This document shows positions 17,335-26,483 of a stretch of 64,000 nt of DNA, piece by piece. The notes below the pieces were generated by a model. The model saw only the letters and a program-made list of their open reading frames with translations. It was not told the origin of the DNA and ran no database searches. The translations under genes were made by a program, and so were the position numbers. Within the stretch, counting starts at the first letter, position 1, and the number at the start of each line of letters is the position of its first letter. This DNA is from Ureibacillus manganicus DSM 26584 (lineage in GTDB: Bacteria > Bacillota > Bacilli > Bacillales_A > Planococcaceae). The stretch is from positions 44,832 through 108,831 of the forward strand of contig NZ_JPVN01000015.1 of assembly GCF_000772945.1 (NCBI RefSeq). Reading direction: 5' to 3'.

Positions 17335-19677
17335 TTATTCTGAAATTAATCCGTAAGCAGAAATATTTTTAATTCTTCTTGATACTAAAATAATGACAAT
17401 ATAGGACAATATTAGAATCCCTATACAAAGTATAAGTATACTTGGTAAGTGAATAATAAATTCTAATCGTTTAACTCCTGCACTTGAAAGTAGTACGGAA
17501 AGCATTGGGTTTGTGAAATAGTATCCAAGCACTCCACCAACTGCTACTCCTGTAATGATTACTGGCAAAAAGCTGATTGATATTTGATTCATCAATTGTA
17601 TCGTGGAATAACCGATTGCTTTCATTACACCAAACTCTTTCTTCCGCTTAATAATCATTGTTTTAATGACAAGATATAGGATCATTACAACAACTAATAC
17701 AGTAATGATAAATACCATCACCATAACTGCAAACACTGCAGATGTGTACATGCCTGTTTGGCTTTCAATATTTTCATCAATATCTAACACTTCAACTATT
17801 TGGTCCCCATATTGTTCCTGAAGATTTTTTATAAAGTCTTTATTTGCTATACCATCCAGATAAACATATAAGATCCACCCTTTATAGTCGGAATACAAAG
17901 TCTGTATACCTTCCATAGTCAAAGCTGCAACCGTGCCGCCATTACCCATCGCTTGGCTAAGACCTGTTATTATATAATCAGATGCTTCACTTCCGTATTT
18001 TACCTCTACTGTATCCCCAATCCCCTTGTTAATCTGATTTGAAACAATCCAGGAAATCGAGATTTCATTATCGTACTTTGGTTGGCGCCCTTCATAAACA
18101 ATATTATTCTCCAGCTCATCATATTGTTTCGTAATATTTGTATATACCGTGTGATCATCTATTTCGGTTTTTATCATATCTAATATATTCACTTTTCTTA
18201 CATGATCCATTTGTTCAATATCATTTATAAGAACTTCTGTATCAGTTTCTGATTTCACCACGATATAAACATTCGCAGGTTCGGAACCGAATAAATTAAT
18301 AAAAGCTGTTTTGTCAGTAGCTACATTATAATAAAGTACTACTGAGAAAATAGATGCAAATGTTAACGCTATAATAATTAATAAAATCATTAGATTTTGT
18401 TTTGCATTTGCGATCGTTGATTTAGTAGCAAGTAAAAAATGCAGTCCACCTTTTGCTTTCTCTAATGGAAGATGATTTCTCTTGAAGTTGTGTGTTAGTA
18501 AACCTCCACGGAGTGCAGCTACTGGTACAATTTTTCTGACACGATATGCAGATAGTAAAGAAACGACTAAAACACTAAATGCTACAAGGAACATACTGAT
18601 TAGATTAATTATTAAATCAAAAGTTTGAATCCATATTAATCCTGATAATGTTGAAATAATTCCTCCAAATATCGGCATTAGAACATATGACAAGGCAATA
18701 CCAATAACACTACCGCTTAAGGCTATGATGATAAATTGAAGAATAATAGAAGAAAGAATCTGTCTGCTAGTATAGCCAATTGCTTTAAGTACTCCAATAT
18801 TGGCCATTCCATCTTCAATGCTATTTGTAACTCTGAATCTAATGACGATTAGTGAAACAAGCACAATAATTATTGCAAAGGCTACTAATATTGTCGCTAC
18901 CATATTAACAGTTAGGGTGTTTACACCTTTCACCAATTCGAAATCTAATCCCCAAATGTAAGAATTCGATTCTTCTGTTAATCGCTGATATTTATTTATA
19001 AAGTTGTTTTTAAATTTTGCTGATTGCGTTAGATCTTCCATAATTGCAGAAATAATAATCGCATCTGATTGAGTATCTAGTTCATCTTTCAAGTTTGAAT
19101 AAGCAATTTCTGGTAGCATAAATTTAATAACTCCGATATTATTTGTCCCCATCATTGTTGTTTCAAGGAACCCTGCAATTTTATAATTATAATCATGGTT
19201 TTTATAGTTGATAGTAAGCTGTTCACCTAATTCATAACCAGCATTTGTTTTAAAACTATATGGAACATAAATATCATTTTCACTTGAAGTACCTAGCTTT
19301 TCTATTAATTTTAACTGACCTATTTCGCGTTGTTCATTTGCATTGAAAATTACGATATTTACAGATAATTCGGCTCCACCAAAATCAAATTTAGCAATAT
19401 CCATATTTATTAGTTCTTCTGTTTCAACCTTTGTTACTCCGGGATAACTTCTCGCGTATTCCTCTTTAGACGTATCATATGTTGCTTCATCCATCACAAA
19501 GGTTACATGGGGATCTTCTAACTGCTCCACCTTATTATCAAAGAATGAACTTATTTGAGTAATTACCATTAAACCAGTGTTGAGAAGTAATGCCGCAATC
19601 ATGATAAAAATGAGTAAAGAAATCGTCGCAGATTTACTTTTTTTAATATTAGCTAAGGCTAATTTCGTTATTTTCAC
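17335..19677 (-). CDS. FtsX-type ABC transporter permease
   Basis: This membrane protein of about 780 residues has two FtsX repeats. An N-terminal helix (about 20-40) is followed by a large extracellular domain (40-230), three helices, another helix near 420, a second extracellular domain (450-630), and three C-terminal helices ending ISAYGLISE. It belongs to the MacB/BceB-like class that exports or senses peptides or lipids rather than importing nutrients. I choose the GTG at 19677, with GGGGTGG upstream, one base after the ATPase stop; the longer frame to 19719 overlaps the ATPase gene. It is partnered with the ATPase and controlled by the adjacent two-component system. Confidence 0.85.
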   Translation of the reverse strand: MKITKLALANIKKSKSATISLLIFIMIAALLLNTGLMVITQISSFFDNKVEQLEDPHVTFVMDEATYDTSKEEYARSYPGVTKVETEELINMDIAKFDFGGAELSVNIVIFNANEQREIGQLKLIEKLGTSSENDIYVPYSFKTNAGYELGEQLTINYKNHDYNYKIAGFLETTMMGTNNIGVIKFMLPEIAYSNLKDELDTQSDAIIISAIMEDLTQSAKFKNNFINKYQRLTEESNSYIWGLDFELVKGVNTLTVNMVATILVAFAIIIVLVSLIVIRFRVTNSIEDGMANIGVLKAIGYTSRQILSSIILQFIIIALSGSVIGIALSYVLMPIFGGIISTLSGLIWIQTFDLIINLISMFLVAFSVLVVSLLSAYRVRKIVPVAALRGGLLTHNFKRNHLPLEKAKGGLHFLLATKSTIANAKQNLMILLIIIALTFASIFSVVLYYNVATDKTAFINLFGSEPANVYIVVKSETDTEVLINDIEQMDHVRKVNILDMIKTEIDDHTVYTNITKQYDELENNIVYEGRQPKYDNEISISWIVSNQINKGIGDTVEVKYGSEASDYIITGLSQAMGNGGTVAALTMEGIQTLYSDYKGWILYVYLDGIANKDFIKNLQEQYGDQIVEVLDIDENIESQTGMYTSAVFAVMVMVFIITVLVVVMILYLVIKTMIIKRKKEFGVMKAIGYSTIQLMNQISISFLPVIITGVAVGGVLGYYFTNPMLSVLLSSAGVKRLEFIIHLPSILILCIGILILSYIVIILVSRRIKNISAYGLISE

Positions 19678-19678
19678 T

Positions 19679-20440
19679 TTACCACCCCATTTCTGCAAGG
19701 AAATGTTTAAGCTTTTCATGACGCTCTATATTTTCATTTTCACTATACGGACCTAAATGCAGGTCACCTTGAATGACACCATCACGTAAATAGAGTATTC
19801 GATTTCCGCGCAAGGCTGTTTTCATATCATGTGTGACCGTAACAATGCTTTGTCCATTATGATTTATATCAGTAAATACATCTAAAACACTTTTACTAGA
19901 ACTTGAGTTTAATGCGCCTGTAGGTTCATCTGCAAAAAGTATTTTAGGGTTATTGATTAATGCTCTTACAATACCCACTCTTTGTGCTTCCCCACCGGAA
20001 AGTTGAGTAGGGAATTTCGACCATGAATTTTCACTAATACCAACCTGGTTTAAAAGTTTTTTTGCTTTTTTTACAAGTTCACGTTTATTTTTATTTACTA
20101 ATAATCCACTGGCTAATACATTGTCAAGTACACTCATATTGTCTAAAAGGTGAATTTGTTGGAACACAAACCCACAATGATTTCTTCTAAAAATCGCTAA
20201 TTGATCATTATTTAGTTTTGATATATTTTTTCCTAAAAAATTGATTTCTCCTAATGTTGGTTTATCCATACCGCTAATTGCGTAAAGTAGAGTAGATTTC
20301 CCCGATCCTGAACTCCCCATTATGATTGTAAAATCTCCTTCTACTAAACTTATATCAAGGTTCTTTAAAACATGTTGCTGAAGTCCACCACTCGAAAAGG
20401 TTTTGCATAGCTTTTCAGTTTTAAGAATCATGCTTGTCAT
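19679..20440 (-). CDS. ABC transporter ATP-binding protein (MacB/LolD type)
   Basis: This 253-residue ATPase drives the FtsX-type permease encoded next. It shows Walker A GSSGSGKST, Q-loop FVFQQIHLLDNMSV, signature LSGGEAQRVGIVRAL, Walker B LFADEPTGALNSSS and H-loop VTHDMKTA. These are typical of the LolD/MacB/BceA group. The leader carries a 5' hairpin and an array of regulator boxes. GGGAGAG lies 12 bases before the ATG, a slightly long gap. Confidence 0.88.
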   Translation of the reverse strand: MTSMILKTEKLCKTFSSGGLQQHVLKNLDISLVEGDFTIIMGSSGSGKSTLLYAISGMDKPTLGEINFLGKNISKLNNDQLAIFRRNHCGFVFQQIHLLDNMSVLDNVLASGLLVNKNKRELVKKAKKLLNQVGISENSWSKFPTQLSGGEAQRVGIVRALINNPKILFADEPTGALNSSSSKSVLDVFTDINHNGQSIVTVTHDMKTALRGNRILYLRDGVIQGDLHLGPYSENENIERHEKLKHFLAEMGW

Positions 20441-20491
20441 AATTGTGTGACACTCTCCCTTTATTAAAATGAAGTTATGACCTAAAGAAAA

Positions 20492-20517
20492 AAGACCGTA
20501 ATGAATATTACAGTCTT
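20492..20517 (-). terminator. Hairpin after the histidine kinase gene, also at the 5' end of the ABC mRNA
   Basis: AAGAC-GTAAT and ATTAC-GTCTT pair around a 4-base loop, and TTTTTTC follows on the minus strand. It terminates the response regulator/kinase operon. The ABC promoter's -10 lies immediately before it, so the same hairpin would also cap the ABC transcript. Confidence 0.7.
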
Positions 20518-20584
20518 ATCATACAAAATGAATTCTTATTAAATCTTTATGTAATTCTTAACTAATCCTTAATTAAATCCTTAA
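20518..20584 (-). promoter_or_regulatory. Response-regulator box array and promoter of the ABC genes
   Basis: Five direct repeats of TTAAGGATT-like 9-mers occur on the minus strand at 20576-20584, 20564-20572, 20553-20561, 20542-20550 and 20531-20539. They are spaced 12, 11, 11 and 11 bases apart. A -10 TATGAT at 20518-20523 follows 7 bases after the last box. The fourth box falls at the -35 site and no good -35 hexamer exists. This is the geometry of OmpR/PhoB-type activators, which bind direct repeats one helical turn apart. The adjacent OmpR-family regulator is the obvious candidate. Confidence 0.65.
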
Positions 20585-20587
20585 TTT

Positions 20588-21853
20588 TTAAGCAAGTTTC
20601 ATTTTTATAACTATTGTAAATCCATCATTCCGGTTATAGCAGTTAATTTTGCCATTCATGTTTTCTATGAAATACTTAGATATATAGAGTCCGAGTCCCG
20701 AACCATTCTTCCCTTCTACATTTTTTCCCCGATAATATTTATTAAATAAAAGGGGGAGTTCATCTTCCTTGATACCTAGTCCAAAGTCATTAAAGTGGAG
20801 TTCAAGATAACCCTGATGAATTTGTGACTTAATCTCAATCTTTGTTCCTGCATATTTGTATGAATTACTTATTATATTGTCTATTACCTGCTGCAGACGT
20901 ACCGGATCTATTAAAATAATACACTGTGGAATTGAATCATAGATTAGTTGGTTATCATAATTGACATTCTCTATCATTTTAACAAGTACTTCGCTCGATT
21001 CTTCAGTTACTGTTAACTTTAACTGTTGTAATTCTTCTAAAGTGGCATGAAACATATCTGTAATGAGTAAGTCAATTTGGTCCGCTTTCGAATAGATTGT
21101 ATTCACTTGCTTTATGACCTTTTCATCCGCTGCTTGCATAAGCATCAACTCACTTACTGCTTTAATGGAAGCAACAGGTGTCTTTATGTCATGACTTAAA
21201 GTAGCTACAAGCTCTTTCTTACTACGGTTGGATTCATATTCTCTTTGACGTGCATTTGCCAATTCTTCACGCATTATATCAAAGCTTTCTGTAAAAGCAC
21301 CAAAGTGATTGTTCTTGTCCATCACTAAAGGTATATCTAGATTTCCTCTAGCTACATTTGCCGCAAAGTTCTGAAGCTGCCTAAAAGGTTTTAATACCGT
21401 TCTATGAACATATAGAATAAATAAAATATTAATTAACATTAGTACACCAAAAATAACAATATTGGAATTGATCAGTTCACTTTTCATTTGTTGTAGAATT
21501 AATTGTTCGTTATTTCTAATAATTAATTTTCCTAAAAACTCATGTCCATGTTTTAAATCTACAACTATATCTCTATTCTTTATAGCCTCATATAAACCGT
21601 CAAAATGATTACCAGGTGTTTGATATATTACTTTTCCTAAGTCATCTAGGATTACGAATGGTTGTTTTAAATCGATATGGTGGAACAATTCATCGTTAAC
21701 TTGTCCCCAATTTTTCTCAACAATTTTAACTACTTCATTAATGGCTACAAGATCTACTTCTGAATTATTTTTATTATTTATAATTATTACCGAAATTATA
21801 ATTCCTGTAATAAACACAATTAAAATTAGTATAGTTAGCAATTTTACTCTCAT
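20588..21853 (-). CDS. Sensor histidine kinase of the ABC-linked two-component system
   Basis: This 421-residue kinase has a membrane helix at about 5-25, an extracytoplasmic sensor of about 105 residues, a second helix at about 130-150 and a HAMP domain (about 150-205). The HisKA domain has the phospho-acceptor His in LSHDIKTPVASI. The ATPase domain has N-box NSYKYAG, G1 DFGLGIKEDE and G2 GSGLGLYIS. It should phosphorylate the response regulator in response to an extracellular or membrane cue, perhaps the substrate of the ABC exporter. Its start overlaps the regulator stop by 4 bases. Confidence 0.9.
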   Translation of the reverse strand: MRVKLLTILILIVFITGIIISVIIINNKNNSEVDLVAINEVVKIVEKNWGQVNDELFHHIDLKQPFVILDDLGKVIYQTPGNHFDGLYEAIKNRDIVVDLKHGHEFLGKLIIRNNEQLILQQMKSELINSNIVIFGVLMLINILFILYVHRTVLKPFRQLQNFAANVARGNLDIPLVMDKNNHFGAFTESFDIMREELANARQREYESNRSKKELVATLSHDIKTPVASIKAVSELMLMQAADEKVIKQVNTIYSKADQIDLLITDMFHATLEELQQLKLTVTEESSEVLVKMIENVNYDNQLIYDSIPQCIILIDPVRLQQVIDNIISNSYKYAGTKIEIKSQIHQGYLELHFNDFGLGIKEDELPLLFNKYYRGKNVEGKNGSGLGLYISKYFIENMNGKINCYNRNDGFTIVIKMKLA

Positions 21854-22539
21854 TCGTTAGAATCCTCTAAAACATACCCTGTACCCCATACAGTTTTAAT
21901 AAATAGTGGGTTCTTTGGATCACTTTCAATTTTCTCGCGCAAATGCCGGATATGTACGTTTAAAGTGCCATCCCCCACAAAAGAATCTCCCCATATATTT
22001 TGAAATAATTCATCTTTCGTAATGATTCTATTTTTATTTTTCGCTAAATAAGAAAGAAGTTTATATTCCATTGTTTTTAACTGTAGATCAACACCATTTA
22101 CCCTTACTCTATGAAGCCTCGTATCTATTTGAATATTTCCAAACTGTAACACTTTTTGCTCGTTGCTTGTGCCTACTCTATATCTTTTCAGTACCGCTTT
22201 AACTTTAGCTAGCAAAATACTTAGTGTATAAGGTTTTTGAATATAATCGTCTCCACCTATATTTAATGCAATCAAAACATCATCATCGCTAGAACGTGCA
22301 CTTATAAATAGAATAGGTATCTGTGTTGTTTTTCTTAATTTTTTACACAAATCAAAACCTGAAGAATTCCCTAGATTGATATCAAGGAGAATCACTGACG
22401 TTTTATGTTCCTCAAGAAAACTTTCGCATTCCTCTGCACTTGTTACAAATGCCGTTGTCACTTCAAACATATTAAAATATTCGCAAGTCGTCTCTGCTAA
22501 AGCAACCTCATCATCAACAATTAAACAATCATAAGTCAT
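21850..22539 (-). CDS. OmpR-family response regulator
   Basis: This 229-residue regulator has a receiver domain (1-120) with the acidic pair in IVDDE, phospho-acceptor Asp in LLDINLGNSSGF, and Lys in QKPYTLSILLAKV. A winged-helix trans_reg_C domain (130-228) contains TMEYKLLSYLAKNKN and DGTLNVHIRHLREKIE. I choose ATG 22539 (MTYDCLIVDDE), which has GGAG 9 bases upstream, over the ATG five codons earlier with no good site. It is first in the operon with the kinase and probably activates the neighbouring ABC genes. Confidence 0.9.
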   Translation of the reverse strand: MTYDCLIVDDEVALAETTCEYFNMFEVTTAFVTSAEECESFLEEHKTSVILLDINLGNSSGFDLCKKLRKTTQIPILFISARSSDDDVLIALNIGGDDYIQKPYTLSILLAKVKAVLKRYRVGTSNEQKVLQFGNIQIDTRLHRVRVNGVDLQLKTMEYKLLSYLAKNKNRIITKDELFQNIWGDSFVGDGTLNVHIRHLREKIESDPKNPLFIKTVWGTGYVLEDSNE

Positions 22540-22700
22540 TTTTAAATTCTCCATCTAATTAGTTTTCCGAATCTTCACACTAACATATTAAGTATACAAT
22601 AGATTTAAAATCAAATTGTAAATCTTTAGGTACTTAAATATCAAAAAGTGATTTATTGATAACCCTTGTGATTTTAGTAAATATCCTGATAAGCAAAAAA

Positions 22701-22720
22701 ACTCGAAAAAAAACCCGAGT
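22701..22720. terminator. AT-flanked hairpin between the two-component and ltaA units
   Basis: AAAACTCG and CGAGTTTT pair around an A/T-rich loop, with seven T after it on the minus strand. It lies about 70 bases beyond the main ltaA terminator and is probably a backup terminator. Confidence 0.5.
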
Positions 22721-22773
22721 TTTGTCCTATTATTCTTTATCTATTGTTAAAAAGAAATTTAAGAAATTAAAAA

Positions 22774-22800
22774 AACAGCTTGTCAATTAAACAAGCTGTT
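22774..22800 (-). terminator. Terminator of the ugtP-ltaA operon
   Basis: AACAGCTTGT pairs perfectly with ACAAGCTGTT around a 7-base loop. TTTTTAATTTC follows on the minus strand. It starts 3 bases after the ltaA stop. Confidence 0.88.
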
Positions 22801-22803
22801 TTC

Positions 22804-23976
22804 TCAACCATCAGTTTTTAAATTTTCTCTTTGTTTTCTTATAGCATAGAAGAAATAGAATATTGCTGCGACACCAAAAATAACTCCACTGCCTTGAATT
22901 GTCGTCATTGTTTGGTATGATTCTGCTATTATACTACCAATTGTAGGGCCGATCATGACACCGAGACCTTGTAAACTTGAGAATATACCCCATCCTACAG
23001 CTTTTAAAGACTCTGGTATATAGCCTGCAATAAATGAATTCCACGCAGGTAGGAAAAGAGCATAAAACACGCCTAAGACTATTACAACTGTTATAATCAT
23101 AGCAAGACTTGGTTTTGATCCAAGTGCAAATAGGGCAGTTGCAAATATTAGGAAACCTATAATACATAAGATAATTTTGTTTTTCACGTTATCTACAAGT
23201 TTACCAAGGGGAATTAATGCTAATACTAAACTAGCACCACCAATGAGTATTAATAATGTGTATTGGTTTGTTGATAAATGCAGATCTTTCATCGCGAATA
23301 TTGGAAGAATTGGAATTAGCATCCCCATTCCAATCCCTTGAAAAAGAATTCCCGGGACAACAACTTTACTACTCTTTACTAACTCTTTAGTTATATCCCA
23401 TTGTTTTTTAATGTCTACTTTTTCAACACAAATATTTCCTGTGTTAACAATAGAATATATTATCCAAGCAACGATTGTTAAGCATGGTAAAAACCACAAT
23501 AAATTATCGATATCAAACTGAACTAAATAATTCATAGCAACATAGCCTGCACCTAGTCCTAATAACCAGCCAAGGTAAACTACACTAATTCTTTGACCTC
23601 GTTTATCGCCCGCAGCTTTTGTTAATAAATAAATCCAAATTGGACATACAGCAATTCCAGTAAATAGCGTACTTATTATTAATGTGAAACTATTGGGCCA
23701 AATCATAAACAGGGATAAGCTTAAAGTCATCACCGCAAAGCTTAAATGTAAGACCTTGTTGCTTCCTATATTCTCAATAACATACCCCATGACGAAATTC
23801 GCAAAAGTATCTCCAATAAAGTGAATTGAAATAGCGACACCAACAATTGCTAAGGAAATTCCAATCGGATTAATAGAAAGACTTGGTAGATAACTTATAA
23901 TATAAGCTCCTCTAACAAATTCAACTATTACTAAAGGGATAATTAGTAAATAGAATTCATATTTAGTAGATTTCAT
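22804..23976 (-). CDS. ltaA: Glycolipid flippase LtaA (MFS)
   Basis: This 390-residue MFS protein with 12 hydrophobic segments resembles LtaA of Staphylococcus, which flips diglucosyl-diacylglycerol to the outer leaflet for lipoteichoic acid assembly. Shared stretches include EFVRGAYIISYLP, SIHFIGD..NFVMGY, GIAVCPIWIYLL, DKRGQ..VVYLGWLLGL and LPAWNSF...GLGVMIGP. It begins 3 bases after the ugtP stop, probably by coupled translation, since its own ribosome site is weak. The ypfP-ltaA gene order is the same as in Staphylococcus aureus. Confidence 0.88.
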   Translation of the reverse strand: MKSTKYEFYLLIIPLVIVEFVRGAYIISYLPSLSINPIGISLAIVGVAISIHFIGDTFANFVMGYVIENIGSNKVLHLSFAVMTLSLSLFMIWPNSFTLIISTLFTGIAVCPIWIYLLTKAAGDKRGQRISVVYLGWLLGLGAGYVAMNYLVQFDIDNLLWFLPCLTIVAWIIYSIVNTGNICVEKVDIKKQWDITKELVKSSKVVVPGILFQGIGMGMLIPILPIFAMKDLHLSTNQYTLLILIGGASLVLALIPLGKLVDNVKNKIILCIIGFLIFATALFALGSKPSLAMIITVVIVLGVFYALFLPAWNSFIAGYIPESLKAVGWGIFSSLQGLGVMIGPTIGSIIAESYQTMTTIQGSGVIFGVAAIFYFFYAIRKQRENLKTDG

Positions 23977-23979
23977 AAT

Positions 23980-25125
23980 TTATACTATTATCCTATTCAT
24001 TTTTTCTTTTTCAGCATGCAAGTACAGAACGTCTTCACAGATGACTTGTGCTGAATGCGCATTATATAGTTCTTTCATATTTTTTTTCATGCTCATACGA
24101 AGTTTTTCATCTTGAAGTAAATTAAATATACTATTCAGTAATTGATTTGAGCGAGTTACTTGAACGGCTGCGCCTTTACTTTCAAAGAATATCGCATTTT
24201 CTTTTTCTTGACCTGGGACAGGACGATATAAGATTAAAGGCACTTGTACTGCTAAAGCTTCACTTAACGTAATGCCACCAGGTTTTGTTACCATTAACGT
24301 AGCTATTTTCATTAATTCGTCCATTTTGTTAGTAAAGCCAAGAATCACAGCATTCTTATTACCCGCAAATTTTGTTGTTAATGTGTCTTTAAGTTCTTCG
24401 TTTTTTCCACATACGACTATTACTTGATTGTTATTGGCTGCAAGTAGCTTATTCACCATTTCATCAATATCTTTTAACACACCAAATGCACCTGCAGCAA
24501 TTAAGACAACAGGTCGATTCATATCTAATTGATATGATTCAAATAGAGCCTTCTTATCGCACTCGGCTTCAAATACAGGATCAATAGGAATTCCAGAAAC
24601 TTTTATGCGTTCACTTGAAAATCCAAGTTTCATAAGGTCACTTTTCATAGTTTCAGAAGCCACAAAGTATCTGTCAACTTCTTCGTGAATCCAGTTTTTA
24701 TGGGCGTAGTAATCTGTTACTACGTGCACAATAGGTATTTGAGCACCGGTTTTTTTTCTAAACTCAGGTACAACAAGCATCGGAAATGTATTGACAATAA
24801 TATCTGGTTTTACTTCTTCCACCAAGTTCGTCAATGTCGTCATACCGTACTTATTTAAAAAATCGTAAGATACAATTCTTTTTTTCTTACTTCCACCGTA
24901 GTAGAGAAACCCATAAATCTTTTGACCATAAGTAAAACTTTTTATATATAAATATTTTGAAGCTTTCGTTAAAATTGGATGTGAATCTAAATACAAATCA
25001 GATTCGACGATATTGTCTTGCGACACCCCTTGTTTCAAGAACATATCTTTTAAAGTTTTAGTTACCTTTAAATGACCATTGCCATAGCTACCTGTTAATA
25101 ACAAAATTTTAGGGTTGCATGTCAT
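23980..25125 (-). CDS. ugtP: Diglucosyl diacylglycerol synthase UgtP (YpfP)
   Basis: This GT28-fold glycosyltransferase of 381 residues is almost exactly the usual length of UgtP. It transfers glucose from UDP-glucose onto diacylglycerol to make the lipoteichoic acid anchor and membrane glycolipids. The N-terminal MGDG_synth domain starts ILLLTGSYGNGHLKVTKTL and continues PDIIVNTFPML and HVVTDYYAHKNW. The C-terminal UDP-sugar-binding half has VTKPGGITLSEALA and PGQEKENAIFF. ATG 25125 has AAAGGTG 6 bases upstream; an in-frame GTG at 25134 is also plausible. First gene of the operon with ltaA. Confidence 0.92.
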   Translation of the reverse strand: MTCNPKILLLTGSYGNGHLKVTKTLKDMFLKQGVSQDNIVESDLYLDSHPILTKASKYLYIKSFTYGQKIYGFLYYGGSKKKRIVSYDFLNKYGMTTLTNLVEEVKPDIIVNTFPMLVVPEFRKKTGAQIPIVHVVTDYYAHKNWIHEEVDRYFVASETMKSDLMKLGFSSERIKVSGIPIDPVFEAECDKKALFESYQLDMNRPVVLIAAGAFGVLKDIDEMVNKLLAANNNQVIVVCGKNEELKDTLTTKFAGNKNAVILGFTNKMDELMKIATLMVTKPGGITLSEALAVQVPLILYRPVPGQEKENAIFFESKGAAVQVTRSNQLLNSIFNLLQDEKLRMSMKKNMKELYNAHSAQVICEDVLYLHAEKEKMNRIIV

Positions 25126-25453
25126 TTTTGTCACCTTTTATCACCTTCGTTAAAGTATATATATCAATTAGTAAAGAATACATTGCAATTATTAACCAGT
25201 TATAAAAAAACTATTAAGATTAATAATATATGCCAATCTACCCCCTAAATTGCATATTTAGGTAAATTTAAATCTTATAATGTATCATTCTATATGACTT
25301 CCATTTGTCAAGCAAAGTTCCTATACACAACTGTAACATCTAAATAACCAGATTTCATTCTTAAATTTTTATCTTGATATCTGATATTATACTATATTGT
25401 AAAAAATATCAAAATGTAATTTTCATACAGCATTTACCAAAGATTACAAAAAA
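25126..25453. other. Non-coding upstream region of ugtP
   Basis: This AT-rich stretch has no convincing ORF. A minus-strand TTGACA at 25306-25311 is a consensus -35, but the best -10 at 17-18 bases (TGATAC or ATGATA) is poor, so the promoter call is tentative. Nothing else stands out. Confidence 0.3.
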
Positions 25454-25493
25454 GAGTGTAGAATCATCTTATTTTCAGGTGACTCTTACACTC
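25454..25493 (-). terminator. Terminator of the pyridoxamine-oxidase-like gene
   Basis: GAGTGTA and TACACTC, plus inner GA-TCA/TGA-TC pairs, form a long stem. On the minus strand TTTTTTG follows. It lies 12 bases after the stop at 25506. Confidence 0.75.
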
Positions 25494-25505
25494 TTTTCTT
25501 TATTT

Positions 25506-26006
25506 TTAATGACTAAATGCTTCACTAAATTTTCCAGTCATCTTTTCAATCTCCACTTCAAAAAGTTCTGTTTTTGGAAGTGCAGGGTAACCACTTTTTT
25601 CAAATTGCCAATTTGGGTCCCCATATTTTTTCCATAATTGATCGTAAAACCATTCTTTTTTTATATCATCTACTATATGCAGAATTTTTCCAAATAGAAC
25701 TACACTTGTATATGCCAACGCTGAATGACAAGCATATTTTTTCCCTGGTACAACTTGGCCCATTTCACTCACTTCAATTGAAACCTTTTGATTCGCTTTA
25801 ACATTTGTAAAGAAGTGACTTTCTCGTAAGTTTCCTATATGGATATAAAATTTGCTTCCACCTTCATAAACATAAACAAACGGTATAACATATGGATATC
25901 CATCTTCCCCAACCGTTGCTACATGTGCGACTTTACCAACTTTTAAGAAATGTTCGGTATCTTCTGCTGATAGTTCTCTTTTTTTATTATTTAGTATACC
26001 TTTCAT
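25506..26006 (-). CDS. Pyridoxamine 5'-phosphate oxidase-fold flavin protein
   Basis: This 166-residue protein has the split-barrel FMN-binding fold. It has LKVGKVAHVATVGEDGYPYVIPFVY (the FMN-phosphate region), IHIGNLRESHFFTNVKAN and VVLFGKI. It resembles the NimA/YhhL-like group of small FMN or heme/F420-type reductases whose substrates are mostly unknown. No signal peptide. AGGAG lies 10-11 bases before the ATG. Monocistronic. Confidence 0.75.
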   Translation of the reverse strand: MKGILNNKKRELSAEDTEHFLKVGKVAHVATVGEDGYPYVIPFVYVYEGGSKFYIHIGNLRESHFFTNVKANQKVSIEVSEMGQVVPGKKYACHSALAYTSVVLFGKILHIVDDIKKEWFYDQLWKKYGDPNWQFEKSGYPALPKTELFEVEIEKMTGKFSEAFSH

Positions 26007-26172
26007 AACATTCCATCTCCTCTCTTAAATTAATATTCTAAATACATGTTTAAATTCCTTTTAATTCACTGAATTTTTTCGTTTACAATTGTTGGTTAAT
26101 GATATTTCTTAAATAATTGAAATATGTTAAGATAATGTTGAATTTTATGTATTATTGTAGGGGGTAAGGTTA

Positions 26173-26400
26173 ATGGGTAGTAAAGTACAAAAATTAGATG
26201 CAAAAGTTACACCAGAGCGACTACAAGAAGGCTTATTAGAACGTGACCGCTTAATTCTACAAATTATTATTAGTGTTCTAGATGAAAAACAAATTTTAGA
26301 ACGCCATATTTTAAAAGAGCGTGTTGCTAACTTAATCGAACTTGCAGATCACGATGACGAGTTAAAAGAAACAATTCATGCATTATTAAACAGAATTTAA
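26173..26400 (+). CDS. Small charged helical protein, unknown function
   Basis: This 75-residue protein, predicted helical throughout, begins MGSKVQKLDAKVTPERLQ and is rich in Glu/Leu (LLERDRLILQII, ERHILKERVANLIE). No membrane segment. GGGGGTAAGG precedes the ATG, a good ribosome site. It lies upstream of a flavodoxin-family gene on the same strand with 83 bases between. I do not recognise the family. Confidence 0.6.
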   Translation: MGSKVQKLDAKVTPERLQEGLLERDRLILQIIISVLDEKQILERHILKERVANLIELADHDDELKETIHALLNRI

Positions 26401-26483
26401 TATTACTTATTTTCCAAAGATGTACATAGATTTCAATATGTACTTCTTTTTTTTATAAAATTTTATTTAATGAGGAGGGGCTT

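Noticed and set aside
23980..25125. MurG-type UDP-GlcNAc transferase
   Set aside because: The fold is shared (GT28), but the MGDG-synthase N-terminal domain and the ltaA neighbour identify UgtP.
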